From contig JADZAC010000036.1 of NCBI GenBank assembly GCA_020852835.1, positions 22,948-86,947 of the forward strand: a stretch of DNA of 64,000 bases, given 5' to 3'. The position numbers and the translations under genes were made by a program. Below are positions 7,563 to 19,300 of the stretch, piece by piece; position 1 is the stretch's first letter, and every line of letters begins with the position of its first letter. Source of the DNA: Flavobacteriales bacterium (GTDB lineage: Bacteria > Bacteroidota > Bacteroidia > Flavobacteriales_F > PHOS-HE28). The notes under the pieces are model-generated. The model made no database searches. It was not told where the DNA came from and was given only the letters and a program-made list of their open reading frames with translations.

Positions 7563-9143
7563 TCACCGCACCGTTTGGAACGGGTGCCGTTCGTGCAGGT
7601 TGGCCGAGAGCCCCAGCCGGAGGTAGTTCGTCAGGTGGGCATTGCCGTGGGCCATGGTTTCGGCCCGCAAGGTCCAGGCTGCTTCCAGCATCAGCCCGCT
7701 GCGCGGCTCCACCAAGCGGCCGCCACGCAGTTCGTTGTGCACCACGGTGGCCTGCAGCGGGGCGCCGAGGTAGTAGCCCAGGTCGGCCTGCTGGCTGTTG
7801 GGTTGCATGGGGCGGTTATTGTCGGGCAGGAAGATGTTGTTGCCGTAGCTGGCGCCGCCGGCGGTATCCTGGCCCATCAGGCTCCAGCTCAATACGTTCT
7901 CCAACAGCCATGGGCCCTTGCGCCACTCGCCCTGCAGCAAGACCTCCACGAACCCCGCACCGTCCGGGTGCGCCAGGGCCTGCCCTTGGTGGGCGTAGTT
8001 CTGGCGGGGATCGTTGTGGATGTACATGAAGGGGCGGGCATAGTTCACCTCGGCGCGCAGTGAAAGTCCGCCCACCCCCAGCACCTCGTGGCCCAGCACC
8101 CCGGCCTGCACCCCCTGCTTGTTCCCGTACCAGCCATCGCCCGCACGCACATGGCTCAGCAGGAATTCATCCAAGATGACCTGCGCATACAACAGGGTGC
8201 CGCGCCCGGCTTTCACGTTCAAGGCAGCACCCATCAAGGCGTTGTCCGGCGAGCCCAGGCCGTATTCCACCGGCCGCAGGAAGATCACCGGGTTGATGTA
8301 GGAAATGTCGAAGCCGCGCGGATAGTCCGGGTCGCTGTCCTGCCAAATGATGGCCTCGAAAAAGCCGGCGTTCACCCGCTTGGAGATGTTCCACGACAGG
8401 TAGTGGATGCTGGCGAATTTTTTCCCCGGGCCCCGGTAGTCGATGCCGGTCACGGGCGTGTTGCGCATCAGGGTAAAGAGGTTCACGTAGCGGAAGTGCC
8501 ACGCCGTGGTGGTGATCCGCAGGTAGGGATGGCCGGTGGCCTCATCGCTGAGCAAGAGCGAGCGGTAGCCTTCGCCGATGAATTGGCGGCCTTTGCCCAA
8601 GGTCAGGTGGAAGTAGTCTCCCGCCTTGTAGTCGGCATAGCCGTTCCAGTCCCAGTGCGTAACGGGGTTGTCGCCGCAGGCGGTCCCTTCCCCCGGCACC
8701 ACCTGCTGCGCGAAGGCATAGCGGGCCAGGTAGTCGGGCAGGTATTCGCGCCAGCCCCGGATATCGCCCTGCAGGGTCCAGCGGGGGGAAGCGTTCCATT
8801 CCAGCCAGGCCCCGCCGCCCAAGCGGTATTTCAGCACGTCGCGCTCGCCGAAGGAAGTGCCGGCGATGGCGTCGATCAGGGGCCCTCCGTGCCAACGCCG
8901 CCCCGGGTCGGTGAGGTTTTGCAACCAGGGCCACGCGCCGGGCGTTTCGCCGGCACCGGTGTCCGGCAGGGTGCGCAGGTCTTCGCGGAAGTAGGGCCGT
9001 ATGGCGCTGTGCGCGGCGATGGTGCTGCGGTGCATGCGCGCGGTGAATGGCGCGTCCACCGTGCGCGACAAGGGGACCAGCCCCTGTTGCGCCAGCGCCG
9101 GAGATGCGCCCAGGAGCAAGCACAGGCCCAAGCCCCTGCTCAT
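7563..9143 (-). CDS. Wzi-like capsule assembly / outer membrane beta-barrel protein
   Basis: Exported protein of 526 residues that starts with a signal peptide (MSRGLGLCLLLGASPALAQ) and then resembles the Bacteroidota Wzi-like capsule assembly family. The landmark is LGKGRQFIGEGYRSLLLSD, shared with the downstream-numbered paralogue at 10275-11801. The rest is aromatic-rich with alternating strands, as in a beta-barrel. The ORF track extends 304 codons upstream through a shadow of the transferase gene; the ATG at 9143 overlaps the transferase stop by 4 bases and precedes a clean signal peptide. It probably binds surface polysaccharide at the outer membrane; this is family-based. Confidence 0.8.
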   Translation of the reverse strand: MSRGLGLCLLLGASPALAQQGLVPLSRTVDAPFTARMHRSTIAAHSAIRPYFREDLRTLPDTGAGETPGAWPWLQNLTDPGRRWHGGPLIDAIAGTSFGERDVLKYRLGGGAWLEWNASPRWTLQGDIRGWREYLPDYLARYAFAQQVVPGEGTACGDNPVTHWDWNGYADYKAGDYFHLTLGKGRQFIGEGYRSLLLSDEATGHPYLRITTTAWHFRYVNLFTLMRNTPVTGIDYRGPGKKFASIHYLSWNISKRVNAGFFEAIIWQDSDPDYPRGFDISYINPVIFLRPVEYGLGSPDNALMGAALNVKAGRGTLLYAQVILDEFLLSHVRAGDGWYGNKQGVQAGVLGHEVLGVGGLSLRAEVNYARPFMYIHNDPRQNYAHQGQALAHPDGAGFVEVLLQGEWRKGPWLLENVLSWSLMGQDTAGGASYGNNIFLPDNNRPMQPNSQQADLGYYLGAPLQATVVHNELRGGRLVEPRSGLMLEAAWTLRAETMAHGNAHLTNYLRLGLSANLHERHPFQTVR

Positions 9144-10258
9144 GCCTTGGTTTTTTTCCTGAATGCGAATGGCAGCATGGCCAGTGCGAAGGCGGCCGCA
9201 CCCAGCACCAGCAGGCCTTTTGTGGGGCGCACTTCGCGGGTGGTGAGGCTCAGCAGGATGATGGTGATGGCAAAGATGTACAGCACCAGCACGGTGCCCC
9301 GGTGGCCCAGGCCCAGGTCCAGCAGGCGGTGGTGAATGTGGTTGCGGTCGGCCTGCAGGGGGGATCGGCCGCGGGCGGTGCGCACCACGAACACGCGGAA
9401 GGTGTCCACCAAGGGATAGGCGATGGCGGCCATGGCAAAGAGCGGGGTGGGCACCGTGCGCAGCCAGTAGGGCAGGCGGGCGGTGTCGTGGTCCACGATG
9501 CGCATGGCCAGCACGCTGAGGATGGCGCCGATCATCAGCGAGCCGCTGTCGCCCATGAAGATCCGCGCCGGATGGGTGTTGAACACCAGGAAGCCCACCA
9601 AGGCCCCGGCCAAGGTGAAGGCCAGCAGGGCCAAGGCCACATCTCCGGCCCAATAGAGCCAAAAGCCGTAGGTCACCGCGCTGATCAGCCCGATGCCACC
9701 GGCCAGCCCGTCCACCCCGTCGATCAGGTTGAAGCCGTTGACCAGCACGATGTAGGTGAAGAAGGAGAAGGCGATGCTCACCGCATGGGGCAGTTCGTAC
9801 AGCCCGAGCATGCCGTGCATGTCGTGGATGCGCACGTCGCCGATGATCACCAGGATGTAGGCCACCACCATGTGGCCCACCAGCTTCTTCACGGGGGAGA
9901 AGCCGATGATGTCGTCCTTCACGCCGATGAAGAAGAGCAGCACCATGGCGGCGATCATCACCTTGAAATCCGCGTAGGCCGTGCTCATTTCGCCATAGAG
10001 CAGCTTGAAGTCGGCGCCGGGGCTGCTGAAGGCGGACAGGCCCGAGGGGAACCACAGGCTATAGCTGAAGATGATGGCCGCGAAGATGATGATGCCGCCG
10101 ATGGTGGGGATGCTGCGGTGGTGCAGCTTGCGCTCTTCGCTGGGCTCGTCCACCAAGTGCTTCATGCGGGCCACTTTGATCAGGCTGGGCATGGTGAACA
10201 GCACCACGAAGAACGCGGTGAGGAAACCCATCAGCAATATGTAGTCGTGGTCTTTCAC
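9140..10258 (-). CDS. WecA/MraY-family undecaprenyl-phosphate sugar-1-phosphate transferase
   Basis: Polytopic inner-membrane enzyme that starts lipid-linked glycan synthesis by moving a sugar-1-phosphate from a UDP-sugar to undecaprenyl phosphate. Family motifs include the DEPSEERKLHHRSIPTIGG loop near the N-terminus, LVNGFNLIDGVDGLAGGIG with the catalytic aspartates, FMGDSGSLMIG, and the histidine loop DRNHIHHRLLDLGLGH. At 372 residues it fits WecA-like enzymes rather than MraY. It starts with GTG 16 bases after the upstream Wzi-like gene and overlaps the next one. Sugar specificity cannot be read from sequence. Confidence 0.9.
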   Translation of the reverse strand: MKDHDYILLMGFLTAFFVVLFTMPSLIKVARMKHLVDEPSEERKLHHRSIPTIGGIIIFAAIIFSYSLWFPSGLSAFSSPGADFKLLYGEMSTAYADFKVMIAAMVLLFFIGVKDDIIGFSPVKKLVGHMVVAYILVIIGDVRIHDMHGMLGLYELPHAVSIAFSFFTYIVLVNGFNLIDGVDGLAGGIGLISAVTYGFWLYWAGDVALALLAFTLAGALVGFLVFNTHPARIFMGDSGSLMIGAILSVLAMRIVDHDTARLPYWLRTVPTPLFAMAAIAYPLVDTFRVFVVRTARGRSPLQADRNHIHHRLLDLGLGHRGTVLVLYIFAITIILLSLTTREVRPTKGLLVLGAAAFALAMLPFAFRKKTKA

Positions 10259-10274
10259 GGGGAAGGCTTCAGGG

Positions 10275-11801
10275 TCAAAGATCGTAGTAGCGGTTGAACA
10301 GGCCCGTGTGGTACGACAAGAAGAGGTAGCCGCTGCCTTGCCCTGCCGGGGCGGGCTGCAGGTCGCGCATCTGGTAGCCCAGGGTGAGCTGCATGTTGCT
10401 CATCTGGTTGATCCGCCAGGAGGCATTCGCCCCGGCGTACAGGCGTTGCGGCTCCCAGCCCGGGCCGTGGCCGGAGGCGTACTGCACCAGGCTGATCTCA
10501 CCTTGGAACCAGTAGCGCTGCCGTATGCCGTAGTCCGTGCGCACCACCAGTTCGCTGCTGCCCGGGCCGATCGGCGAGGCCAGGGGTTGCCCGGCATGGG
10601 TCCAGTTCATGCGCGCATCCGCGTTGGTGTATGCGAAGGGCGTGGCCTGGTTGTACTCGGCCAGCAGGTGCAGGTCGCGGCGCAGCAGGTTGAACCATTG
10701 CACGCCCGTTTGCCAGGCGTAGCGGCTGCGCCCGGGGTCGGTGAGGGCGTATTGGCCGTAGGCGATGAGCTGGTCGGTGATGCGCAGCTTGGCGTCCAAG
10801 CCCAGCAACTGGGCGTGGCGCCCGTCGAAGCCGTTGACGGCGGTGTTCAGCCCGATCAGCGGGTTGAGCTGCAGGGCATCGAAGGCCCGCACGCCCCCGG
10901 GGCCGATGGTCTTCCAAAGGGTGCCTTCGAACAAGGCCAGTTGCAGCGGGCCCAGGCGGGTGCTGACGTGCAGCCAGGTGGCGCGCTTCCACCAGAAGAG
11001 CGATTCGCCCGCCGCGCCCGTTGGCAGCCGGTTTGCCGAACCTAGCTCTTCCAGCTTGGCATAGATGGCGGTGTACTGGAAGCGCCGGTTGTTGGTCAGC
11101 ACGCTGAACTTCACATAGGGGTATGGTGAGGCATTGTCGCTGAGCAGCATGCTGCGGTAGCCGTTGCCCACGGAATGCCGCCCTTGACCCAGTTGTGCGT
11201 TCAGCCACGGGCGCGGGCTCCAGCTCACGTTGCCCGTGGCCCAGGCAAAGTCCAGCCCGCGGGTGTTGAAGGCCTTGATGCGGCCCTGCCCCGGCATCAC
11301 CCCTGCCGTTTGGGCAAAGTTGTAGAGGTAGCCGGGCGGGGTGGCCTGGTTTTCCATGAACATGGTTTGGAACGACACCGTGGGCCCCAGGTCCGCCGCG
11401 ATGCGGAAGCCCCGGCTGTTCTGGTCCATCTGCCGCCGTTCGGAGAAGTCGCTGCCCTCGAGGAAATCCTTGCCCACCTCAAAGCGGAAGATCGGGTCGG
11501 CGGTGAGCCGGAAACCGCCCTCGCGCACCTGCACCAGGTGCTCCTTGAAAAGTTTCTGCGTGATCCAGTAGTAGTGGCGGGAACTGTCCGCCCGATGGCC
11601 CATCACGTTGTGTAGGTCCGCGCGGCTTTCAATGATCGGCCGCAGGCCCGTGTGCATGGTGCTGCCGCGCTTGGCCCCGTTGCGGTCAATGTCGTAATAA
11701 ATGTCGCGATCAAGCGGAACGTCGTTCTGCTGCGCGAGCGCGGTGATCGCGCACAGGCAGCCTGGCAACCAATGGATGATGCGGGATGGACGGGCTGCCA
11801 T
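10275..11801 (-). CDS. Wzi-like capsule assembly / outer membrane beta-barrel protein (paralogue)
   Basis: A 508-residue paralogue of the 7563-9143 product, with a signal peptide (HWLPGCLCAITALAQ) and the shared landmark LGQGRHSVGNGYRSMLLSD. The C-terminus ends with an aromatic residue pattern (SYHTGLFNRYYDL) expected of an outer-membrane barrel. It is the first gene of a three-gene unit with the lipid-carrier transferase and the second Wzi-like gene, suggesting a shared surface-glycan function. A palindrome containing the promoter element sits just before the ATG. Confidence 0.8.
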   Translation of the reverse strand: MAARPSRIIHWLPGCLCAITALAQQNDVPLDRDIYYDIDRNGAKRGSTMHTGLRPIIESRADLHNVMGHRADSSRHYYWITQKLFKEHLVQVREGGFRLTADPIFRFEVGKDFLEGSDFSERRQMDQNSRGFRIAADLGPTVSFQTMFMENQATPPGYLYNFAQTAGVMPGQGRIKAFNTRGLDFAWATGNVSWSPRPWLNAQLGQGRHSVGNGYRSMLLSDNASPYPYVKFSVLTNNRRFQYTAIYAKLEELGSANRLPTGAAGESLFWWKRATWLHVSTRLGPLQLALFEGTLWKTIGPGGVRAFDALQLNPLIGLNTAVNGFDGRHAQLLGLDAKLRITDQLIAYGQYALTDPGRSRYAWQTGVQWFNLLRRDLHLLAEYNQATPFAYTNADARMNWTHAGQPLASPIGPGSSELVVRTDYGIRQRYWFQGEISLVQYASGHGPGWEPQRLYAGANASWRINQMSNMQLTLGYQMRDLQPAPAGQGSGYLFLSYHTGLFNRYYDL

Positions 11802-11802
11802 T

Positions 11803-11824
11803 TACCTTCGGCGGGCCGAAGGTA
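11803..11824. promoter_or_regulatory. Palindrome overlapping the promoter of the wzi-like unit
   Basis: TACCTTCGGC and its complement GCCGAAGGTA are separated by 2 bases, immediately before the ATG at 11801. Each arm contains a TAnnTTCG -7-like element, so the site could act as an operator, a bidirectional promoter or a 5' hairpin. Confidence 0.45.
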
Positions 11825-11846
11825 GCCGGGGACGGCCCGGCGCGGT

Positions 11847-12785
11847 TCACACCTTCGCCCCCTCGTACTTCTTGAAAGCCTCGTACACCTGCGCAATGCC
11901 GTCGCGCAGTTCGATCTTGTGCCTCCAGCCCATGCCGTGCAAGCGCGAAACATCCATGAGCTTGCGTGGGGTGCCGTCGGGTTTGGAGGTGTTCCACTCC
12001 AGCCGGCCTTGGAAGCCGACGATCTCCTGGATCAGCTCCGCCAGCGCCTTGATGGTGAGGTCTTCACCGGTGCCGATGTTCACGAAGAGCTCCTGGTGGT
12101 AGTTCTTCAGCAGGTACACGCAGGCGTCGGCCAGGTCGTCCACGTGGAGGAACTCGCGCAGCGGCGAGCCCGTGCCCCATACTTCCACCGTGGCCGCACC
12201 TTCTTTTTTTGCCGTGTGGAACTTGCGGATCAGCGCGGGCATCACGTGGCTGTTGGCCAGGTCGTAGTTGTCGTTGGGGCCGTAGAGGTTGGTGGGCATG
12301 GCGCTGATGTAGTCGCAGCCGTACTGCCGGCGGTAGCTCTCCACCATTTTGATGCCCGCGATCTTGGCGATGGCGTAAGGTTCATTGGTTTCCTCCAGCA
12401 GGCCGGTGAGCAGGCTTTCCTCCTTGAGCGGCTGCGGTGCCAGTTTGGGGTAGATGCACGATGAACCGAGGAACAGCAATCGTTTCACGCCGTTTTCGTA
12501 CGCCTGATGGATCACGTTGTTCTGGATCATCAGGTTCTCGTAAATGAACTGCGCGCGGTAGGTGTTGTTGGCCTGGATGCCGCCCACCTTGGCCGCCGCC
12601 AGCACCACGTGGTCCGGCTTTTCCCGGCGGAAAAAGTCGCGCACGGCGGCCTGGTCCTTCAGGTCCAGTTCGCTGCTGGTGCGCCCGATGATGTTGGTGC
12701 AGCCTTCCTTTTCAAGGCGGCGCTTGATGGCGCTGCCCACCATGCCGCGGTGGCCTGCGATGTAGATCTTGTCTTGCTTTTCCAT
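11847..12785 (-). CDS. fcl: GDP-L-fucose synthase
   Basis: NADPH-dependent epimerase-reductase converting GDP-4-keto-6-deoxymannose to GDP-L-fucose. The 312-residue SDR-type protein has the Rossmann motif [10 protein letters not shown] near the start, the conserved GSSCIYPK with the catalytic serine, the YAIAK catalytic Tyr-Lys pair and the [10 protein letters not shown] region. It lies next to gmd, which makes its substrate. The ORF track starts 17 codons upstream within repeat sequence; the ATG at 12785 ([11 protein letters not shown]) is the family-consistent start. Confidence 0.95.
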   Translation of the reverse strand: MEKQDKIYIAGHRGMVGSAIKRRLEKEGCTNIIGRTSSELDLKDQAAVRDFFRREKPDHVVLAAAKVGGIQANNTYRAQFIYENLMIQNNVIHQAYENGVKRLLFLGSSCIYPKLAPQPLKEESLLTGLLEETNEPYAIAKIAGIKMVESYRRQYGCDYISAMPTNLYGPNDNYDLANSHVMPALIRKFHTAKKEGAATVEVWGTGSPLREFLHVDDLADACVYLLKNYHQELFVNIGTGEDLTIKALAELIQEIVGFQGRLEWNTSKPDGTPRKLMDVSRLHGMGWRHKIELRDGIAQVYEAFKKYEGAKV

Positions 12786-12790
12786 GTTCT

Positions 12791-12857
12791 GGGTTGCCGG
12801 TTGTGCGTTGCCAGTGTGGTTCCTGACAACTAACAACTACGAACTACGAACTACGAA

Positions 12858-12861
<4 letters not shown>
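12791..12861. repeat. GTTG/GAACTAC-type dispersed repeat between gmd and fcl
   Basis: A GTTG-rich left part (GGTTGCCGGTTGTGCGTTG) is followed by ACAACTAACAACTAC and three GAACTAC units. The same left-arm/right-arm layout occurs twice inside dnaE (43781-43867 and 44325-44415). The right end abuts gmd so closely that the gmd stop codon is read from the repeat. Confidence 0.75.
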
Positions 12862-14063
<1,202 letters not shown>

Positions 14064-14087
14064 GGGTGTTGTCGCCTTGCGCTGATG

Positions 14088-14918
14088 TTAGTGGACGATG
14101 AACCACTGGTTCAACAGATCGTGCTTGTTGTAGCGCATGGGTGCGCCGGTGCTTACGTCAATGAGCTTTTTGCCGGCGGCCTCTGCAATGGCATGGCCGG
14201 CTGCGGTATCCCATTCCATGGTGGGGGCGTAGCGCGGATAGGCGTCTGCGGCGCCTTCGGCCACCAGGCAGATCTTCAGGGCGCTGCCCATGCTCACGGT
14301 TTCCACTTGCCCGTGTTCCTGTTCCATGCGGGCGATGTATGCCTCGGTGTCCGGCGTGGAGTGCGAGCGGCTGGCCACGATGGTGAAGGCCTTGCGCTGG
14401 TGTGCCATGGGCAGGCGCACGGCGTGGGCCGCAAAGTCGGCAGCGCTTTTGCCTTCCATGGAGGTGGCTTTCTCCGCGCGGTAGGAGCCGCCTTCCTTCC
14501 AGGCCAGGTAGAGCACGTCCTTTACGGGAACGTAGAGTACGCCGCCCACGGGCCGGTGCGAGCCCAACGCGCCGGCAGGCTCGTTGTCGCGGGCCATCAG
14601 GGCGATGTTCACGGTGAACTCGCCGTTGCGCTTGATGAATTCCTTGGTGCCGTCCAGCGGGTCCACCAGCCAGTACATCTCCCACGCTTGCCGCTGGCCC
14701 GGTTCCAGTGCCTTGCCTTCTTCACTGAGCACGGGCAGGCCCGTCTTGGCCAGTTCCTTGGCAATGGCGGCGTGCGCTCGCTTGTCGGCCTCGGTCAGCG
14801 GGCTTTTGTCGTCCTTCAGCTCCACGTTGATCGGGCGCGAATAGACGTCGATGATCTCCCGGCCGGCAGCAAAGGCGGCGGTAAGTGCGTGGCTCAAGTG
14901 TTGGGGCAGTGTGCTCAT
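14088..14918 (-). CDS. cysQ: 3'(2'),5'-bisphosphate nucleotidase CysQ
   Basis: Magnesium-dependent phosphatase of the inositol monophosphatase fold that hydrolyses 3'-phosphoadenosine 5'-phosphate from sulfate assimilation. It shows SPLTEADKRAHA, the metal-binding WLVDPLDGTKEFIKRNGEFTVNIAL (read here in parts: DPLDGTKEF and NGEFTVNIAL) and the C-terminal EWDTAAGHAI. At 276 residues it has the normal size. The ORF track starts 50 codons early; the ATG at 14918 follows a TACCTTCG element by 5 bases. An alternative is a related inositol-phosphatase paralogue. Confidence 0.9.
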   Translation of the reverse strand: MSTLPQHLSHALTAAFAAGREIIDVYSRPINVELKDDKSPLTEADKRAHAAIAKELAKTGLPVLSEEGKALEPGQRQAWEMYWLVDPLDGTKEFIKRNGEFTVNIALMARDNEPAGALGSHRPVGGVLYVPVKDVLYLAWKEGGSYRAEKATSMEGKSAADFAAHAVRLPMAHQRKAFTIVASRSHSTPDTEAYIARMEQEHGQVETVSMGSALKICLVAEGAADAYPRYAPTMEWDTAAGHAIAEAAGKKLIDVSTGAPMRYNKHDLLNQWFIVH

Positions 14919-14923
14919 GGCGG

Positions 14924-14931
14924 CGAAGGTA
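14924..14931 (-). promoter_or_regulatory. -7 promoter element for cysQ
   Basis: Minus-strand TACCTTCG ends 5 bases before the ATG, implying a leaderless or near-leaderless transcript if this is the only promoter. Confidence 0.55.
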
Positions 14932-15034
14932 CAGGGGTGTGCAGGTTGATCAATAAGGAATGCCCGAAGGCGCGGTACCGGCGGGCAGGTAGGAACGCGA
15001 ATGGCAGGGCGGGCGGACCGGTTCGATGGGCGGG

Positions 15035-16330
15035 CTATTTGGCGGGCCGTGATACGTATTGCTTCCAAAGTTGTTCCTGCTGGCTGCCCGGCACCAGGTG
15101 GCGCCCGTCGATGAAGGCATGCACGAGGTGGTTGGTGCGCATGTCCAAGGCATCCCCGGAGGATATGAACAAGGTGGCCGACTTGCCGGGTTCGAGGCTG
15201 CCGTACCGCTGGTCCACACCAAGAATGGCGGCGGCATCCAGGGTGATGGCCCGCAGGGCATCGGGTGCTGAGAGCCCGTAGGCGCTGGCGGTGCCGGCCA
15301 GGAAAGGCAGGTTGCGGGAGCCCATGCGCTCCATGTCGCCGCTGTAGCCCAGGCAGAAGCGCAGGCCCGCCTCCTTGAGCAGGGCGGGCAGGCGGTAGGG
15401 GAGGTCGGGGTCTTCATCCTCGCGCTGCGGCAGGCTGTGCAGTCGTTGGAGGATCACGTCCACCTGTTTGTCGCGCAGCAAGGGGGCCACGCGCCAGGCA
15501 TCATGGCCGCCCACGAGCACCAAGCGCCTCACGCCCATTTCCCGCGCGAAGAGCACGGCTTCCTGGATCTCCCGTGCAGCATTTGCATGGATGTACAGCG
15601 TTTTTCTTCCGGTGAAGAGGTCCCGCATGGCCTCCAGCCTCAGGTCAACCATGTTCGGATCGCTTGCTGCATAGGCCCTGGCCCGTTCGAAAAAGGTGCG
15701 GACCTGGCCAAGCGTGCGGGAGCGCCGCTCTTCCTGTTCCTTTTCCGTGCTGCCCGGTTCCGCCCACCAACCGGTGTGCCGGAAGGCACCGGGCCAGTTG
15801 AGGTGGATGCCTTCATCGGCCTTCACCACGGCATCGTTGTTGTTCCAGGCATCGAGCTGCATGATGCTGCTGGTGCCGCTGATCAGGTTGCCCCGCGGCG
15901 TGACCTGGGCCAGCAGCACCCCGTTGCTGCGCACCGTGGGAATGATCCGCGAATCGGCCTTGTATGCGGCGGCGCTCCGCACCTCGGGTCCAAAGTCGCC
16001 CGGTTCCTCTTCATCGAGGGTGGCGCGCACGGCGTCGATCTCTCCCAGGCCCAGCGTGGCATCGGGCAGGATGAAGCCCGGGTACACCTGCATGCCCCGA
16101 GCCTCGATCACCGTGTCGTAGCCTGTTTTTACGGCGTAGGCATAGCCAACAAAATCGATGGTGCCGTTGCGGAAGCCCACGGCGCCCTCATCGTAGGTTT
16201 TACCGGTGCCCGTGTGCACCGTGCCGCCGGTGATCAGGATGGACCCGGTTTGCGGCGGGGCGGGCGTGGGCCGCTGGGCCGCCAGTGTTGCTGCCAGTCC
16301 GGCGCAGAGGAGGAAGTGTGCTGTCCTCAT
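15035..16330 (-). CDS. Exported amidohydrolase-like protein
   Basis: A 431-residue protein with a signal peptide (MRTAHFLLCAGLAATLAAQ) and an amidohydrolase-type composite domain: ILITGGTVHTGTGKTYDEG at the N-terminus and the C-terminal LEPGKSATLFISSGDALDM, where metal-dependent hydrolases usually carry their closing strand. The usual HxH metal motif after PGF is not visible (PGFILPDATLGLG), and no clear set of metal histidines follows, so catalysis is doubtful. It starts within a 4-base overlap of the larger amidohydrolase upstream, suggesting the two work together outside the cytoplasm. Substrate unknown. Confidence 0.75.
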   Translation of the reverse strand: MRTAHFLLCAGLAATLAAQRPTPAPPQTGSILITGGTVHTGTGKTYDEGAVGFRNGTIDFVGYAYAVKTGYDTVIEARGMQVYPGFILPDATLGLGEIDAVRATLDEEEPGDFGPEVRSAAAYKADSRIIPTVRSNGVLLAQVTPRGNLISGTSSIMQLDAWNNNDAVVKADEGIHLNWPGAFRHTGWWAEPGSTEKEQEERRSRTLGQVRTFFERARAYAASDPNMVDLRLEAMRDLFTGRKTLYIHANAAREIQEAVLFAREMGVRRLVLVGGHDAWRVAPLLRDKQVDVILQRLHSLPQREDEDPDLPYRLPALLKEAGLRFCLGYSGDMERMGSRNLPFLAGTASAYGLSAPDALRAITLDAAAILGVDQRYGSLEPGKSATLFISSGDALDMRTNHLVHAFIDGRHLVPGSQQEQLWKQYVSRPAK

Positions 16331-19300
16331 GGTTGTTCGCCGAGGGTTTCACAGTGCCACTGCCCGGGTTCCTGGCGTTGCGCCCTGCGCACGGCGGCCC
16401 CGGCCCGCTTGGCGGCCAGCATGCGGGCGATGAGGCGTGCGCGTTCCGCTGCGGCCAGCGTTTGCTGGTCCAGTTCCCGGCGGCGGTCGTAGTAGCGCAC
16501 CCCGTCCACGAAGGTCATCAGGGCCTTGGCGCGGATGTCCAACGGGTTGCTGCTCCAAAGCACCAGGTCGGCATCCTTGCCCGCCTCCACGCTGCCCATG
16601 CGGTGGTCCAGGTGCAGGGCTTTCGCGGGGTTGAGCGTTACCATCTTCCAGGCTTCCTCCGGCGCCACGCCGCCGTATTTCACGGTCTTGGCGGCTTCCT
16701 GGTTCAGGCGGCGGCCCATTTCTGCATCATCGCTGTTGAGGCACACGTTCACGCCTTTTTCGTGCATGATGGCCGCATTGTACGGTATGGCGTCCATCAC
16801 CTCGGCCTTATAGGCCCACCAATCGCTGAAGGTGCTGGCATGGCACCCGTGCCGGGCCAGTTCCTGTGCCACCTTGTAGCCCTCCAGCACATGGGTGAAG
16901 GTGTTCACCTGGAAGCCCATGCTGTCGGCCACGTGCAGCAGCATCAGGATCTCGCTTTGCACATAGCTGTGGCAGGTGATGTGCCGGGCGCCGGTCAATA
17001 TTTCCGCCAGGGCCTCCAGCTCAAGGTCGCGGCGCGGCGGCATGGTGGCCTCTTTGTCTTTGGGCTTCAGGCCGGCGTAATGGGCTTGCCGTGCGGCGTA
17101 GTCGCGTGCGCGGTGGAAGGCGTCGTAGAACACCTGCTCCACGCCCATGCGGGTTTGCGGATACCGGTCGTGCCGGTTCCAATTGCTCTGTTTTACGTTT
17201 TCGCCCAGGGCGAACTTGATGAAGCCCGGCGCTCCGTCGATCTTCATTTCCTCGGCGTTCCGCCCCCAGCGCAGCTTGATCAGCGAACTCTGCCCGCCGA
17301 TGGGGTTGGCCGAGCCGTGCAGCTGCTGCACCACCGTTACGCCGCCCGCCAGCGCGTTGTGGAGGTTGATGTCGTCCGGGTTGATCACGTCGCCGATGCG
17401 CACTTCGGCGGTCACCGCCTGCGTGCCCTCGTTCACGCCCCGGTCTATGCCGATGTGCGAATGTTCATCGATGATCCCGCTGGTGAGGTGCAGGCCCGTG
17501 GCGTCGATCTCGGCCACCTTCACCTTGCTCTTGGGGAAGAGCGCAGCGGTATTGAGCTGCTGCCCCACGGCGGCGATCCGGCCCTGGTGGATGCACACAT
17601 CGGCGTTGCGCATCAGGCCTTGCTCCCCGTTGGTCCATACCGTGGCGTTGCGGAACACCACCGTTTCCGTATCCGGGAACTGCGTGGTGCCGTAAGCGTT
17701 CATCGGGTACCACACCTGGCCCGTGGGCAGCGACCAGATGCTGTCCAGTGCAGCATGGGCCTTTTTCTCCTGTTGTTTTCCGCCGTTGCTGCCGCGCTGG
17801 CGTATGGCGCTCCATGCGAACCATTCCCCCGAAGGTCCTTGGGCCTGGCCGTCCCATATGGTGCCCTGGTCGTGCACCACCCCGTTTAGCCGCACCGGGC
17901 CCGCAAAGCCCAGGGCGGCCCCTTCGAACCACAGCGATACCACCGGCCCTTGGATGCTGAGCACGGCCTTGGTCCAGGCGGTGTCGCCTTCGGGGCGGCG
18001 CACCTCGGCCTCGGGTTTTCCCGGGGGGCCTTTCACGCGCAATTTCAGAATGGCGGTGCGCAAGTTGAGGTCGAAGAGGCCGCGCGGATCATCCGCTATA
18101 CGGGGCTGGTGCACCTGGCGTCGGCCTGCGGCCCAGGTTTCATGGATCACGTTGTCCGCATCGAACAAGTGCTTGGAGGTGATCACCAGGTCGGCTTGTT
18201 TGCCGGCCTCCAGCGTGCCCACCAGGTCCGTGGCGTGGAACAGGGTTGCAGGCACCGTGGTGAGCGCGGCCAGGGCGGTGGCGCTGTCCAGCCCGCAGCG
18301 CACCATGCGGCGCAAGGCGGGCCACAGGTCGGCAGGGTCCTCCAGGCCATGGGTGGTGAAGGCGAAGACCCCTCCGGCTTCGGCGATGCGTGCCGGATCC
18401 GTGGGCGCCAGCTCCCATTCCTTCAGTTGGCCCAGGCTTACCTCCAAGGCATCAAACGGGTCTTCCACGTCATAGGCCTCGGGCAGCTTCAACGGGATGA
18501 TCAAGGGCGAGCCCGTGGCCAGGATGTCGGCCAGTCGAAGGTACGCGTCACCATTGCTGCGCAGAATGAACTTCAAGCCGAACTCCTTGCCTACTTGCGC
18601 CGCGCGCAACACGTTCTGTGCGCTGCCTGCATCAAACACCAGGGGCAGGTCTTGCAGGTGCGAAAGGGCTTCGAGGTCGGCATCGCGTTGCTCCTGCTTG
18701 CCGCCGGCGGTATACCACCGGGCGTCGTAGAAGGCTTGCCGCAGCAGGGCGATGCTGCCCATGAGCGAGGAGGGGTAACGGTCCGGAGAGGTGCCCTTGC
18801 TGAAGGAGAAGTGGGCGGATGCCTCCGGCAAGAGGATGTCTTCGGACGGTGTGCGGCCGGCCAAGGAAACCAGACAGCCGGTGCCGCGTGCAATACCGTC
18901 CATGCGGTGCGCCAGCACCGTGGTGATGCCTTGGGCGCGCAACGCTTGGGTGCGCTTCTCTTCGGGGGAATACAGCGCGGCCGCCGCCGTGGATGCCGCG
19001 ATGGCCCGGTTCCAGTAGCGCGCGCCCGCTGGCCGCTCATAACCGGCCGGGCTGCGATCGGGGAGGCCCAGGTTGCTGAAGGGGTCGATCAGGCCCGGCC
19101 ACAGGTGCAGCCCGGTGAGGTCGTGCACCACGGCACCGGCCGGGACCCGCACACGCTTGCCCACTTCCAGGATCCGGCTGCCTTGAATGAGCACCGTGGC
19201 ATCGGTCAAGGTCTTCTCCGGAGAAACGTGTACCGTGGCGTGGATGAAGGCCACGGGAACTTCCGCACGATCATGCGGGCCGTTCACCGGTACGTTCTGC

